From the NCBI GenBank assembly GCA_963701325.1, contig OY969604.1:2914001-2978000 (forward strand): a stretch of DNA of 64,000 nt, in the 5' to 3' direction. Origin of the DNA: Bog-756 sp963701325 (GTDB lineage Bacteria; Actinomycetota; Acidimicrobiia; Acidimicrobiales; RAAP-2). Position numbers and translations under genes: made by a program. The notes under the pieces were generated by a model, which saw only the letters and a list, made by a program, of their open reading frames with translations, was not told where the DNA came from and did no database searches. Of the stretch, positions 34,377 to 42,488 are shown in pieces (within the stretch, counting starts at the first letter, position 1; each line of letters opens with the position of its first letter).

Positions 34377-35369
34377 ATGGTGATTTATGTGGGATCCATC
34401 AGCCTTGATGTCTTGGACCGAAGAATTATCCAGGCGCTTTACGTCGATCCTCGAGCGCCGTTTAGCCGCTTGGCTGAGGTCCTCGGATCTTCCGAGCAGA
34501 CCGTCGCCCGTCGCTACCGCCGTCTATTCGACGCTCGCATTCTTCGCGTGGTGGGCCAGCTCGACTCCCAGCGGATCGACCAGTCCGACTGGGCCGTCCG
34601 CATCCGTTGCGCTCCGGGGTCCGCACCCACCGTCGCCGCGAAACTGGCGCAGCATCCCGACACTTCCTGGGTGCAGCTGACCTCGGGGGGAACCGAGATC
34701 TTCAGCATGATTTACACGCGCAACGACGAACAGGGAACTCCACTGCTGCTCAGCCAGCTCTCGGTCGGTCGACAGGTCGTCGACTACGAGGCCTACTGTC
34801 TCCTCCACCTTTTCGCCACTGGATTGTCGGCTCCGCCTGGCCCGAGCGACCTCAGCAGTGGGGAGATTGACCAACTCCTCTCTCCGGCACGAGACAGCCC
34901 TTCGATCAATGGCCCGAAAGCCAAGGTGCAGGAGTCCGACTGGCCGCTCGTTCGTGCCCTTGCCGACGACGGCCGCGCTTCCTATCGGCAGGTGGCAGCG
35001 CGCACGCACTGGCACGAGTCGACCGTCCGACGGCGAGTCGAGGAACTCATTTCCTCAGGCGTCCTCTTCTTCGACTTGGACTTCGCCAGCGACGACTTCG
35101 GAAACCGCTCTCAGGCGCTGTTGTGGATGTCTGTGGCCCCCCGAAACCTGAGAGACATCGGAGAGACTTTGGCCAGCCGCCCCGATTTCCCTTTTGTCGC
35201 CGCCACCAGCGGATCCACCAACCTGGTCGCGGCACTGGTGTGCCCAGACGACCGCTCGCTGTATGAGTACCTCAGCGATGACATGACCGCCCTTAACGGC
35301 CTCACCCATATCGAGACCGCCCCCGTGATGCAATTCGTCAAGATGCACGCCACCATGGTCCCGCCCTAA
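34377..35369 (+). CDS. Double-domain Lrp/AsnC-family transcriptional regulator
   Basis: 330 aa made of two AsnC-like halves. Helix-turn-helix 1 is about residues 10-55 (LDVLDRRIIQALYVDPRAPFSRLAEVLGSSEQTVARRYRRL). Helix-turn-helix 2 is about 185-230 (LADDGRASYRQVAARTHWHESTVRRRVEEL). Each is followed by an RAM-like ligand domain. Tandem AsnC proteins are common in actinobacteria. It sits divergent from the DHA2 exporter with only 73 bp between, so it likely controls that exporter and itself. Confidence 0.85.
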   Translation: MVIYVGSISLDVLDRRIIQALYVDPRAPFSRLAEVLGSSEQTVARRYRRLFDARILRVVGQLDSQRIDQSDWAVRIRCAPGSAPTVAAKLAQHPDTSWVQLTSGGTEIFSMIYTRNDEQGTPLLLSQLSVGRQVVDYEAYCLLHLFATGLSAPPGPSDLSSGEIDQLLSPARDSPSINGPKAKVQESDWPLVRALADDGRASYRQVAARTHWHESTVRRRVEELISSGVLFFDLDFASDDFGNRSQALLWMSVAPRNLRDIGETLASRPDFPFVAATSGSTNLVAALVCPDDRSLYEYLSDDMTALNGLTHIETAPVMQFVKMHATMVPP

Positions 35370-35714
35370 CCATGACGGGAGCTCTGGTCAACCGGCCTCG
35401 GACCTCACGTATCCGCGGCAGCCTCATTGTCACAAATCCAAATTCAATCAGAAGCCACCGAAGAGAGATTCGAGCGGTGAGTGGGGGTGGATAGTGGCTA
35501 CAAGTCCGCTTGCTAGGTGGACAACGATGTCGTGAGGTCGAACGATGGTGATCAAGACGATGTGGCTGAGCAACGGCATCTGGGTCGAAAGTACGGGTGG
35601 CTCGTTGGCCGAAAATCGGGCCTACCGCCAATGGCCGGGGCTGACAGGCCTAGATCGCGTCCGATACAGCGGGGGCTTGACCAGCCGTCGAACCTGGCTC
35701 GACACGAATCCCTC
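35370..35714. other. Intergenic stretch without a supported gene
   Basis: Only an in-frame extension of the excisionase ORF crosses it. That extension has poor coding character and lacks family similarity before VTKRRPRRLLP. No repeats or RNA genes were seen. Confidence 0.5.
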
Positions 35715-35918
35715 GTGACTAAGAGGCGCCCTCGACGTCTATTGCCGATCGACGCCGCTGCGGACTATCTGAGTGTGTCGCGGGCGACGATTGAGCGTCT
35801 TGCCTCCCGTGGCGAGCTGCCGATAGTCAAGGTCGCTGGGTCCACCCGATACGACGTTGAGGATCTCGACCGCTACATCGCCATCAACCGGTGTCGGAAT
35901 CGCACGGAGACGGCCTGA
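35715..35918 (+). CDS. Excisionase-family helix-turn-helix DNA-binding protein
   Basis: 67 aa from GTG 35715. LLPIDAAADYLSVSRATIERLASRGELPIVKVAGSTRYDVEDLDRYI is the MerR-like winged helix of excisionase (Xis/helix-turn-helix 17) proteins. In actinobacterial integrative elements this gene normally lies just before the integrase. Here only 120 bp with the GTGTCTTTA pair separate it from the att repeat, so the integrase has been lost. Confidence 0.85.
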   Translation: MTKRRPRRLLPIDAAADYLSVSRATIERLASRGELPIVKVAGSTRYDVEDLDRYIAINRCRNRTETA

Positions 35919-35922
35919 AATC

Positions 35923-35941
35923 GTGTCTTTATGTGTCTTTA
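35923..35941 (+). repeat. GTGTCTTTA tandem pair, right island end
   Basis: GTGTCTTTA-T-GTGTCTTTA starts 5 nt after the excisionase stop. A looser relative (CTTATGTGAACTTATCGG) follows the right att copy near 36149. Confidence 0.5.
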
Positions 35942-36040
35942 TCGAGAGGAAGGGGGAGGGATCGTGATGGAGATTGAGGGGATCAAATGGCCCCGACCAG
36001 GAAAGCGATAGAAAAGGGCCTGGTCAAAAGGCCGGGACCC

Positions 36041-36126
36041 CTACATTCGCAATGTAGAGGCCGTGGGTTCGAATCCCATCACCTCCACCAAAGGCCCAGG
36101 TCAGAGGCCTAAAGTGGGAGCCCCAG
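36041..36126 (+). repeat. att-like direct repeat, right copy
   Basis: It repeats the tRNA-Ala anticodon arm, T-arm, CCA and downstream flank. There is no acceptor 5' strand or D-arm, so it cannot be a tRNA gene. The anticodon stem CTACA/TGTAG and T-stem GTGGG/CCCAT pair perfectly. The region 35942-36250 contains nothing else recognisable. Confidence 0.75.
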
Positions 36127-36250
36127 AATTTCGTTTGGTCCGGCATGACCTTATGTGAACTTATCGGTGAGTCGGAGACGCCCAGAATGACGGTGCGATG
36201 CGGTACTGACCCGCAGAACGAGCACGCCAAAACTATGGCCGCAAGCCGAG

Positions 36251-36853
36251 CTACAAGGCGGTGGTCGGGAGTACTTCCAAGCCGAAGGTCGACGCCACCT
36301 CGTCAATGAGCGCTTGCGGGATCGGCTCGTCAGAATAACGGAGGAGGGCGTCGGGCTGATGCCCCGGCTTGCCGAAGAGCGCCAAGCTGTGCAAGCCGCC
36401 GTGGACGTCGTGTGCGGCGGAGTACCAGATTCCTGCAAACCCGGCTTGGTGGAGTCGATGGGCCCAGCGTTGCGAACCCTCGTAGTCGTCGCCAGCCCAC
36501 AACTCAGCTGACAGATGCCACCTCCCGAGAATGGTCCGGTCGGTCGCGTCGGCGACGCGGACGGGCGACGCCAGTCGAAGGCTCGTCAAGGAATGCTGGT
36601 CGACCAGTGATCGCGGTATTACCCGAAGGCGGCCGAACTTCTCAACGAAGGCACCGAGGGGATGGCCAGAGAGGTAGCACGTGCCGAACCCGGTTCCCGG
36701 TGGCGGATCGAATCGGCAGTCTCCCTTGTCACAGAACCACTCGGCTTCGTGTCGGTCGTGGTGGATGCGCGAATACGGATAATCGGCTGGGACTGTCCGG
36801 GCCGGAAAGTCGACGAGCTCTGCGGGATCGTCGGGAGGCGACGCCAGACTCAA
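36251..36853 (-). CDS. RES-domain toxin of a type II toxin-antitoxin system
   Basis: 200 aa. RES family landmarks: YSRIHHDRHEAEWFC near the N-terminus, GFGTCYLSGHPLGAFVEKFG, LASPVRVADATDR and AGFAGIWYSAAHDVHGGLHSLALFG. RES toxins (MbcT, ParT type) degrade or phosphorolyse NAD or ADP-ribosylate a target, using conserved Arg, Glu and Ser. A TTG at 36853 overlaps the antitoxin stop (TTGA), the only arrangement that avoids a 100-bp overlap, so the start is probably this weak codon and translation is coupled to the antitoxin. Confidence 0.82.
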   Translation of the reverse strand: MSLASPPDDPAELVDFPARTVPADYPYSRIHHDRHEAEWFCDKGDCRFDPPPGTGFGTCYLSGHPLGAFVEKFGRLRVIPRSLVDQHSLTSLRLASPVRVADATDRTILGRWHLSAELWAGDDYEGSQRWAHRLHQAGFAGIWYSAAHDVHGGLHSLALFGKPGHQPDALLRYSDEPIPQALIDEVASTFGLEVLPTTAL

Positions 36854-37374
36854 CGGCCAAGCTCGCTCGCGGTGCGTCGGGCGATCCGTGTGACCTCGCT
36901 CGGATCCTTGCCAGCGGCCAGCCACTCTTCGGGCGACATGGCCAACTCGGGCTGATCCGTCGTTGCCCACGACGCGATCACGAGTGGTTCGACCGCGCCG
37001 AGCTCGTCGCGGAATGCGGCGATGATCTCGGCGACTACCGTGCGAACCTCATGGGCGTCGAGATCCAACTGCCATACCGGGAACCACGTGGTCCCTCGGC
37101 CGGGGACACCGAGAACAGTGCCCTTGACCACACGCTTGTGCAGCGCCTGGCGAGTCACATGCAAGAACTCGGCCACGGTGGTCGTTGACCACCGCTCGCC
37201 GACCGCGGCGGCCCAGATAAGCGGGGCCACGGCGGCTTCCGCTCCCTGCGCGCCGAGCTGGCGCGCCTCGTCGAAGGTCAACGCTGAGGTGGCATTCTCG
37301 TGGCGACTGAGGAGCGCTCCGAGACGTTCAGCGAAGCCCTCGTGCAGCCCTGCAACGGCATCACCCATGGGCAT
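36850..37374 (-). CDS. Antitoxin for RES toxin (Xre/MbcA-like)
   Basis: 174 aa. The central WSTTTVAEFLHVTRQALHKRVVKG is a helix-turn-helix. The C-terminal AMSPEEWLAAGKDPSEVTRIARRTASEL fits the toxin-binding (DUF2384-type) tail of RES antitoxins. Alternative starts are ATG 37374 and ATG 37368; a TTGACG/TACGCT promoter would put the transcript start at the latter, a leaderless message. The antitoxin precedes its toxin, as usual, and probably binds the GTCAACC repeats in front of it. Confidence 0.8.
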   Translation of the reverse strand: MPMGDAVAGLHEGFAERLGALLSRHENATSALTFDEARQLGAQGAEAAVAPLIWAAAVGERWSTTTVAEFLHVTRQALHKRVVKGTVLGVPGRGTTWFPVWQLDLDAHEVRTVVAEIIAAFRDELGAVEPLVIASWATTDQPELAMSPEEWLAAGKDPSEVTRIARRTASELGR

Positions 37375-37386
37375 TAGCGTAAACCC

Positions 37387-37414
37387 GTCAACCCTACACG
37401 TCAACCTGTCAACC
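37387..37414. promoter_or_regulatory. Three GTCAACC direct repeats before the antitoxin gene
   Basis: GTCAACC at 37387, 37400 and 37408. On the minus strand these read GGTTGAC and supply TTGACA/TTGACG -35-like boxes. Probable autoregulatory operator. The rest of 37415-37680 shows no gene. Confidence 0.5.
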
Positions 37415-37680
37415 TCTGGCCTGGGAGAGTGGGCAGACCCATCATCTATTTCGGGACTTGAAGCGTCTCCTCGAGCAGGATCAGCGCAGCGTCGCAGGTT
37501 GAAATCGGGCCATGGATATGTTGTAGCTACAACCGGTCGTTGAGCTGGGACGGCGTAAGGATGGCGAGCCGATCCTCGCTCTGTATTTCGATGCCGTCAG
37601 CGATTTGAACCCGCGACGTTCTAGGTCTGTTTGTCGGGATGTCCCACTGATCGGTCCCTGAACCAATCCGGCCGATGAGC

Positions 37681-37701
37681 TTGACTCTCCCCTTTGGGGA
37701 G
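37681..37701 (+). promoter_or_regulatory. MerR-type operator/promoter
   Basis: TTGACT is followed directly by CTCCCC-TTT-GGGGAG, the dyad between -35 and -10 expected for MerR-family activators of the TTGACnCTCCC type. It lies 55 nt upstream of the MerR gene start, so autoregulation of the MerR-ABC operon is likely. Confidence 0.6.
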
Positions 37702-37755
37702 GCCGCACACTCGATATGGCGAGCTGTCCGGCTCGACGATGAGGGAGTATGAGTT

Positions 37756-38619
37756 GTGGAAGAGGTCAGCATTGGTGAATTCGCCCAACAGTCGCGTCTT
37801 TCTATCAAGGCACTCCGTCTCTACGACAAACGCCGTGTGCTGGTTCCCGCGCGCGTCGACGAAGTTTCTGGCTACCGCTACTACGACGTCGCGCAGCTCG
37901 AAGCGGCTCGCCTGATATCGATGATGCGTCAGCTCGACTTGTCGCTTAGCGCGATCCGGAAACTGGTCGCGTGCGATCCCCTTGATGCCGCAGACCAGAT
38001 AGCGGCGCACTGGCGGAAAGTCGAGTCCGTTCACGACACGCGTCGCGAACTCGCCGACTACCTCGTCAACCGACTGAGTGGAAAGAGCTACCTCATGTAC
38101 GAAGTGGCCACACGAGAGATATCCGAGCGGAGCATGCTCTGCCTGAAGCGCAATGTCGACGAAAAGGGCGCGTGGGCACTCGGCAAGGAGTTCATTGCGA
38201 TCATGCGGGAGCGACCCCTGCCGCCGATGGAAGGGCGAGAAGGCGCAGCGTTCTCCATCTTCTGGGGTGAGGTGAGCGCCGACAGCGACGGCCCCGTTGA
38301 ATGGTGCAAGCCGGTCCCCGAATCGGACGCGAAGACGCTCGCGTCGCACTACCCGGAGTTGAGCTTGCGGACCGAGCCCGCACACCGCGAGGCGTACGTC
38401 GTGACGCCACGCGACGCGTTACCGGATGGAGGGAACCCCGGCGTGCATTGGCAACTCGCGGGCGAGGCATTACGTGCCTGGGCGGGCGAGCGCGGCATCG
38501 ACCATGAGAATCAGGTCGAGGATCTTGGAATGCGAATTACCTACTTCGTGAGCCAGCCGGTGACCGAGACGAGCGTGCCCTCCCGTGATTTCGCTGCACC
38601 GTTTCGAATAGAGCGATGA
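37756..38619 (+). CDS. MerR-family regulator with GyrI-like effector domain
   Basis: 287 aa. The N-terminal MerR helix-turn-helix and wing read VSIGEFAQQSRLSIKALRLYDKRRVLVPARVDEVSGYRYYDVAQLEAA. A dimerisation helix follows, then a C-terminal GyrI-like drug-binding domain (about 115-285). This BmrR/TipA-like layout senses hydrophobic drugs and activates efflux. Start GTG 37756. Its stop overlaps the ABC ATPase start (ATGA), so it controls the exporter from within the operon. Confidence 0.9.
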   Translation: MEEVSIGEFAQQSRLSIKALRLYDKRRVLVPARVDEVSGYRYYDVAQLEAARLISMMRQLDLSLSAIRKLVACDPLDAADQIAAHWRKVESVHDTRRELADYLVNRLSGKSYLMYEVATREISERSMLCLKRNVDEKGAWALGKEFIAIMRERPLPPMEGREGAAFSIFWGEVSADSDGPVEWCKPVPESDAKTLASHYPELSLRTEPAHREAYVVTPRDALPDGGNPGVHWQLAGEALRAWAGERGIDHENQVEDLGMRITYFVSQPVTETSVPSRDFAAPFRIER

Positions 38620-39581
38620 TCGAAGCCCAGAACCTGGTCAAACGCTACGGCTCCACCGTGGCCGTCAACGACCTCTCGTTCTCCATCCGGCCTGGCATGG
38701 TCACCGGCTTCCTCGGCCCAAACGGCGCCGGCAAGACCACCACTATGGGGATGATCCTGGGCCTCGACGCGCCGACTCAGGGCTCGGTAACCGTCGGCGG
38801 CCGTAGCTACCGCGAACTGCCGGCACCGATGCGCGAGGTGGGCGCTCTCCTCGACGCCAAGGGGTTGCACGGTGGCCGCCGGGCCTACGACCACCTGCTC
38901 TGCCTGGCCCAGAGCAACGGCATCCCCCGCAGCCGGGTGGACGAGGTGCTCCGCACTGTCGGTCTCGAAGACGTGGCCAAGCGTCGGGCGAAGGGCTTCT
39001 CGCTGGGCATGGGTCAGCGGCTCGGTATCGCCTCGGCGCTCCTCGGCGATCCGGCAGTGCTCATCTTCGACGAACCGGTGAACGGCCTCGACCCCGACGG
39101 CATCCAGTGGGTCCGGACCCTCATGCGGACGCTCGCCGCCGAGGGCCGCACCGTGCTGGTCTCCAGCCACCTGATGAGCGAGATGGCCCTCACTGCGGAC
39201 CACCTGCTCGTGATCGGCAAGGGCCAGCTGATCGCCGATGCCAGCGTGGACGAGTTCGTGCAGTCCAGCTCCCAGCAGTCGGTGCACGTCCGGACCCCCC
39301 AGGCGGCCGAGCTGGCCGCCCGATGCCGGGAGGCCGGTGCCAACGTCGGGGCCGGGAGCACCTCCCGGGTGGCGACCGCACCCGTGGCCGACACCGGCGC
39401 CGGGACCGACCCCGACGTCATTGAGATCACCGGGATGGACAGCGACGCGGTGGGAACACTGGCCGCCGCCCATGGCATCGTCCTGTTCGAGCTCACCCCC
39501 ATCCGGGCGTCACTGGAGGAGGCATTCATGGAACTGACCCGAGACAGCGTCGAGTACCACGCGACCGAGGCGGACCGATGA
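38616..39581 (+). CDS. ABC transporter ATP-binding protein
   Basis: 321 aa. Walker A GPNGAGKTT, signature FSLGMGQRLGIASALL, Walker B AVLIFDEPVNGLDP and SSHLMSEMALTADH. The closing residues form a C-terminal domain of the actinobacterial ABC-2 exporter ATPases. Overlaps both the MerR gene (ATGA) and the permease gene (4 bp). Confidence 0.93.
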   Translation: MIEAQNLVKRYGSTVAVNDLSFSIRPGMVTGFLGPNGAGKTTTMGMILGLDAPTQGSVTVGGRSYRELPAPMREVGALLDAKGLHGGRRAYDHLLCLAQSNGIPRSRVDEVLRTVGLEDVAKRRAKGFSLGMGQRLGIASALLGDPAVLIFDEPVNGLDPDGIQWVRTLMRTLAAEGRTVLVSSHLMSEMALTADHLLVIGKGQLIADASVDEFVQSSSQQSVHVRTPQAAELAARCREAGANVGAGSTSRVATAPVADTGAGTDPDVIEITGMDSDAVGTLAAAHGIVLFELTPIRASLEEAFMELTRDSVEYHATEADR

Positions 39582-40409
39582 CCGACGCGACGATCGCCCT
39601 CACCGGCCCGGACTACCGGACGACCCTCCGCCCCGCCACCTTCGGCGACGTGCTGCACTCGGAGTGGACCAAGTTGCGCTCCGTCCGGTCGACCTTTTGG
39701 GCGCTGACGGTCGCGGTGGTGCTCGCCATCGGCCTCGGGGCCGCCATCGAGCGCGGCCGCCGCCCACGGCTACGCCAAGAGCAGCGTCTCCGACAAACTG
39801 AGCTGGGACCCGACTGGTATCAGCACCTCCGGACTGGGAATCGGCAGCCTTGCCATCGCCGTGCTGGGTGTGCTCTACATCAGCTCGGAGTACTCGTCCG
39901 GGATGATCCGCACCAGCCTGATCGCCGTCCCCAAGCGAGGCCGGGTACTGGCAGCCAAGTCGCTGGTCTACGCCGTGGTGATCTTCGTCGTGGGTGAGGT
40001 CCTTAGCTTCGCGGCCTTCTTCCTTGGGCAGTCGCTGATCAGCGGCCACGCCCCCCACGCCGCGCTGGGCGATCCCGGCGTGACCCGGGCGGTGGTGGGG
40101 GCTGGGTTGTACCTGACCGTCCTGGCAGTGCTCAGCGTCGCCGCGGGGACCTGGCTGCGCCACTCTGCCGCCGCCATCACCTGCATGGTGGCGGTGCTGT
40201 TCGTCCTTCCCGGCATTGCCCAGGCCCTGCCGGACTCATGGCGCCACCCGGTTACTGAGTTCTGGCCCACCCAGGCGGGGAGCCAGCTCACCAACGTCTA
40301 TCACTCGGCGCACACTCTCCAGCCCTGGTCCGGCTTCGGCGTCATGTGCCTGTTCGTCGCCATCGTGTACGTCATCGCCTGGATGTCGCTGGACCACCGG
40401 GACGCGTGA
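39578..40409 (+). pseudogene. ABC-2 transporter permease split by a frameshift near 39755
   Basis: The N-terminal part (MTDATIALTGPDYRTTLRPA, EWTKLRSVRSTFWALTVAVVLAIGLGAAIE) is in one frame. The frame then turns into Arg-rich nonsense, while the +1 frame continues AAAHGYAKSSVSDKLSWDPTGIST, LGVLYISSEYSSGMIRTSL and later helices to the stop at 40409. One extra base within the GC-rich run 39750-39765 would restore a single about 276-aa permease. Either decayed or an assembly indel. Partner of the upstream ATPase. Confidence 0.8.
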
Positions 40410-40465
40410 TGTCGGTGAGGCGCGTCGACTTAGCCTCGATCCACCGATGAACGACCTGAGTAGAT

Positions 40466-40890
40466 AGCCGCGCATCCGCGGAAAGTGCCTCCCGGACTGG
40501 GAAAATTGCGGTGTCGAGACGCAGTTTTTACCCAGAGCCAAGGAGGCACTTTCAGTGACCGAAGTATCGCGCGGAATCGACCGCATCGAGGTGACCTTCG
40601 ACGAGCCCAATCTGGTGGCCAACGCCGGGCTGTTGCTGGTGGTCACAGTGACCGTGCGGCTCGGGCTGGAACGCCTGATCAACGCCACCGTCGACCTCTC
40701 TGGTCGGGTCGGCGGGGCTCTGCCGGGACGCAAGGTCCTGACGCTCGTGCACGCCATGGCGGCGGGAGGTTCCCCCATCGACCACGCCGACATGTTGCGC
40801 TCGGGGGCCACCGGGGCGGTGCTCGGCCACCGGGTCATGGCGCCCTCCACGCTCGGCACGTTCCTCCGGGCCTTCACGTTCGGCCAGGCC
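40466..40890 (+). mobile_element. IS1380-type insertion sequence left-end fragment
   Basis: The non-coding end contains GAAAGTGCCTCC (from about 40480) and its inverse GGAGGCACTTTC (to about 40556), typical of an IS end preceding the transposase. The coding part from 40555 matches the first about 110 residues of IS1380-family transposases (VTFDEPNLVANAGLLLV, GRKVLTLVHAMAAGGSPIDHAD, APSTLGTFLRAFTFG). The rest of the element is missing. Confidence 0.7.
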
Positions 40891-41154
40891 ACCATCGAGG
40901 CAACTCGGCCCCTCGGCATCGATTTGCGCATGGGTCTGCATACCGGCGAGTGCGAGGTGAGAGGTGACGACCTGTGCGGTCTCGCCGTTCACATTGCAGC
41001 TCGCGTCGGGTCGCTGGCGGCGCCGGGTGAAGTTCTCGTTTCGGGCACCGTGAAGGACCTCGTGGTCGGCTCCGACATCGAGTTCTGGGACCGGGGGAAG
41101 CGTGAGCTCAAGGGCGTGCCCGGAACTTGGAAGCTCTTCGCCGTGAAGAATTGA
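40555..41154 (+). CDS. Chimeric ORF: IS1380 transposase N-terminus fused to class III cyclase C-terminus
   Basis: 199 aa from GTG 40555 (AAGGAGG upstream). Residues 1 to about 110 are a truncated IS1380-family transposase. From about 113 (IEATRPLGIDLRMGLHTGECEVRGDDLCGLAVHIAARVGSLAAPGEVLVS to GVPGTWKLFAVKN) it is the C-terminal half of a class III adenylate/guanylate cyclase. The join (about 40885-40895) keeps the frame. The cyclase half lacks the N-terminal metal-binding aspartates and the transposase lacks its catalytic core, so neither activity is expected. A product of deletion or recombination after IS insertion, most likely non-functional. Confidence 0.8.
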   Translation: MTEVSRGIDRIEVTFDEPNLVANAGLLLVVTVTVRLGLERLINATVDLSGRVGGALPGRKVLTLVHAMAAGGSPIDHADMLRSGATGAVLGHRVMAPSTLGTFLRAFTFGQATIEATRPLGIDLRMGLHTGECEVRGDDLCGLAVHIAARVGSLAAPGEVLVSGTVKDLVVGSDIEFWDRGKRELKGVPGTWKLFAVKN

Positions 41155-41287
41155 CCCTTGTCCAAGGTTGGTAGCCTTCACGATTGCCTCGTACGAGCAC
41201 CACTGGAGCACTCTGCCTGGCATCGGGTCGGATGGGTGGTCCGTGGCCGTCGGTGGCTACCCGACCCGGCATCTAGCCAGAACGGAG

Positions 41288-42433
41288 ATGACCTTGGCAT
41301 CCAAGCAGATGATCGACATCGGGCGCCGCATGATAGCCAACATCGTCGCCGATACCACCGACCAACGGGGCTCTACATTCCTCGGCGAGGGATCGGCCTT
41401 CACCGATCCGGACCGATTCGAGCGGGAGCGGGAGGTGCTGTTCCGCCGCACCCCGCAGGTGATCGCCTGGGCCGGCGACGTGGCGGACCCTGGTGACATC
41501 GTGGCACGCGAAGTTGCCGGTGTACCGGTGATCGTCACCCGTCATCAGGACGGACAGCTTCGCGCCTTCCTCAACGCCTGCTCTCATCGAGGCATGACCC
41601 TGTGCGACGGTGTCGACAACAGCCGCCGCCTCACGTGCCCATACCACGCCTGGAACTACGACCTCCGGGGCGAACTGGTGGGGATCCCGAATCGAGATCG
41701 CTTCCCGGAACTCGACGTGGACACTCTCGGGTTGTCGCCACTGCCTGTAGCCGCGCAAGCCGGACTGGTCGTGGTGGGTCTTCGGCCAGAGGTCGAGGTC
41801 GACGGGTACCTCGATCCGCTCGGCGACGAGTACACCTGGCTGGGTTACGACCGTTACCGCAGCGGATCCGAACGGTTCCTGGGCAAGAAGGCCAACTGGA
41901 AGTTGATGGTCGACCTCAACAACGAGGCGTATCACGTGCCTTCGCTCCACCGTGAGAGCCTTCTCCCTTTCCTTTCCGATCACTGCACCGTCGACACCTT
42001 CGGTCCGCACAGTCGGATGTGCGTACCGTTCAAGGGTCTCGAAACCCTTGCCGACGTGCCCGAAGCAGACTGGCCCGAACGGCTCGACACCATCATGGTC
42101 AGCTGCATCTTCCCGTCCACCGTCCTGATCGACCATATGCAGGGAGGATCGATGCATCGGATCTCGCCCGGGGCCCAACCCGGCGAGAGCATCATTCACA
42201 TGATCGAGGGCTGCGCAGGCGAGATGGACGCCGTCGCCCGTGCGAGTTGCGAGGAGGTGATGGAAGTGAATCTCAGCATTCTCGACCGTGAGGATTATCC
42301 GGCGACCGAGGCCTGCCAACGTGGTTACAACGCAGGAGCCCGGTCACTCATCGGAGGGGCCGGGGAAGCGCTCATCGGCCACTGGCACACGACCTGGGAC
42401 GCCGCGATCGCTGGCGAGACCTCGATCGGGTGA
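41288..42433 (+). CDS. Rieske ring-hydroxylating oxygenase alpha subunit
   Basis: 381 aa. Rieske 2Fe-2S ligands in CSHRGMTLC and CPYHAW (CxH..CxxH, about residues 101-122). The mononuclear iron site is around NWKLMVDLNNEAYHVPSLH. The terminal oxygenase would dihydroxylate, monooxygenate or demethylate a substrate using electrons from a separate reductase, not encoded here. ATG 41288 follows AACGGAG; the frame is open further upstream but lacks family similarity. The substrate is unknown; the neighbouring thiolase-like/DUF35 pair suggests CoA-linked or steroid-like chemistry. Confidence 0.9.
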   Translation: MTLASKQMIDIGRRMIANIVADTTDQRGSTFLGEGSAFTDPDRFEREREVLFRRTPQVIAWAGDVADPGDIVAREVAGVPVIVTRHQDGQLRAFLNACSHRGMTLCDGVDNSRRLTCPYHAWNYDLRGELVGIPNRDRFPELDVDTLGLSPLPVAAQAGLVVVGLRPEVEVDGYLDPLGDEYTWLGYDRYRSGSERFLGKKANWKLMVDLNNEAYHVPSLHRESLLPFLSDHCTVDTFGPHSRMCVPFKGLETLADVPEADWPERLDTIMVSCIFPSTVLIDHMQGGSMHRISPGAQPGESIIHMIEGCAGEMDAVARASCEEVMEVNLSILDREDYPATEACQRGYNAGARSLIGGAGEALIGHWHTTWDAAIAGETSIG

Positions 42434-42488
42434 CGGCTCGGGTCCCCAGGTTCAGCGTTGCTTCGGCGTGGGCAGAGGGTGTGTGCCC

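Larger units (their letters stand above)
28890..36126. mobile_element. Genomic island integrated at tRNA-Ala, bounded by direct repeats
   Basis: The tRNA 3' half plus its downstream flank (about 86 bp, 28890-28975) recurs in direct orientation at 36041-36126, with an identical 29-bp core (28928-28956 and 36069-36097). Between the copies lie a toxin-antitoxin-like pair, export systems, a regulator and an excisionase. The DNA looks less GC-rich than its surroundings. No integrase gene is present, so the element is probably immobile or a remnant. Confidence 0.65.

Noticed and set aside
36041..36116. Second tRNA-Ala gene
   Set aside because: The acceptor 5' strand and D-arm are absent; it is only the 3' half duplicated by integration.
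37481..37808. Overlapping small minus-strand frames before the MerR gene
   Set aside because: No ribosome site or domain signal; the region is better explained by the MerR promoter dyad and spacer.
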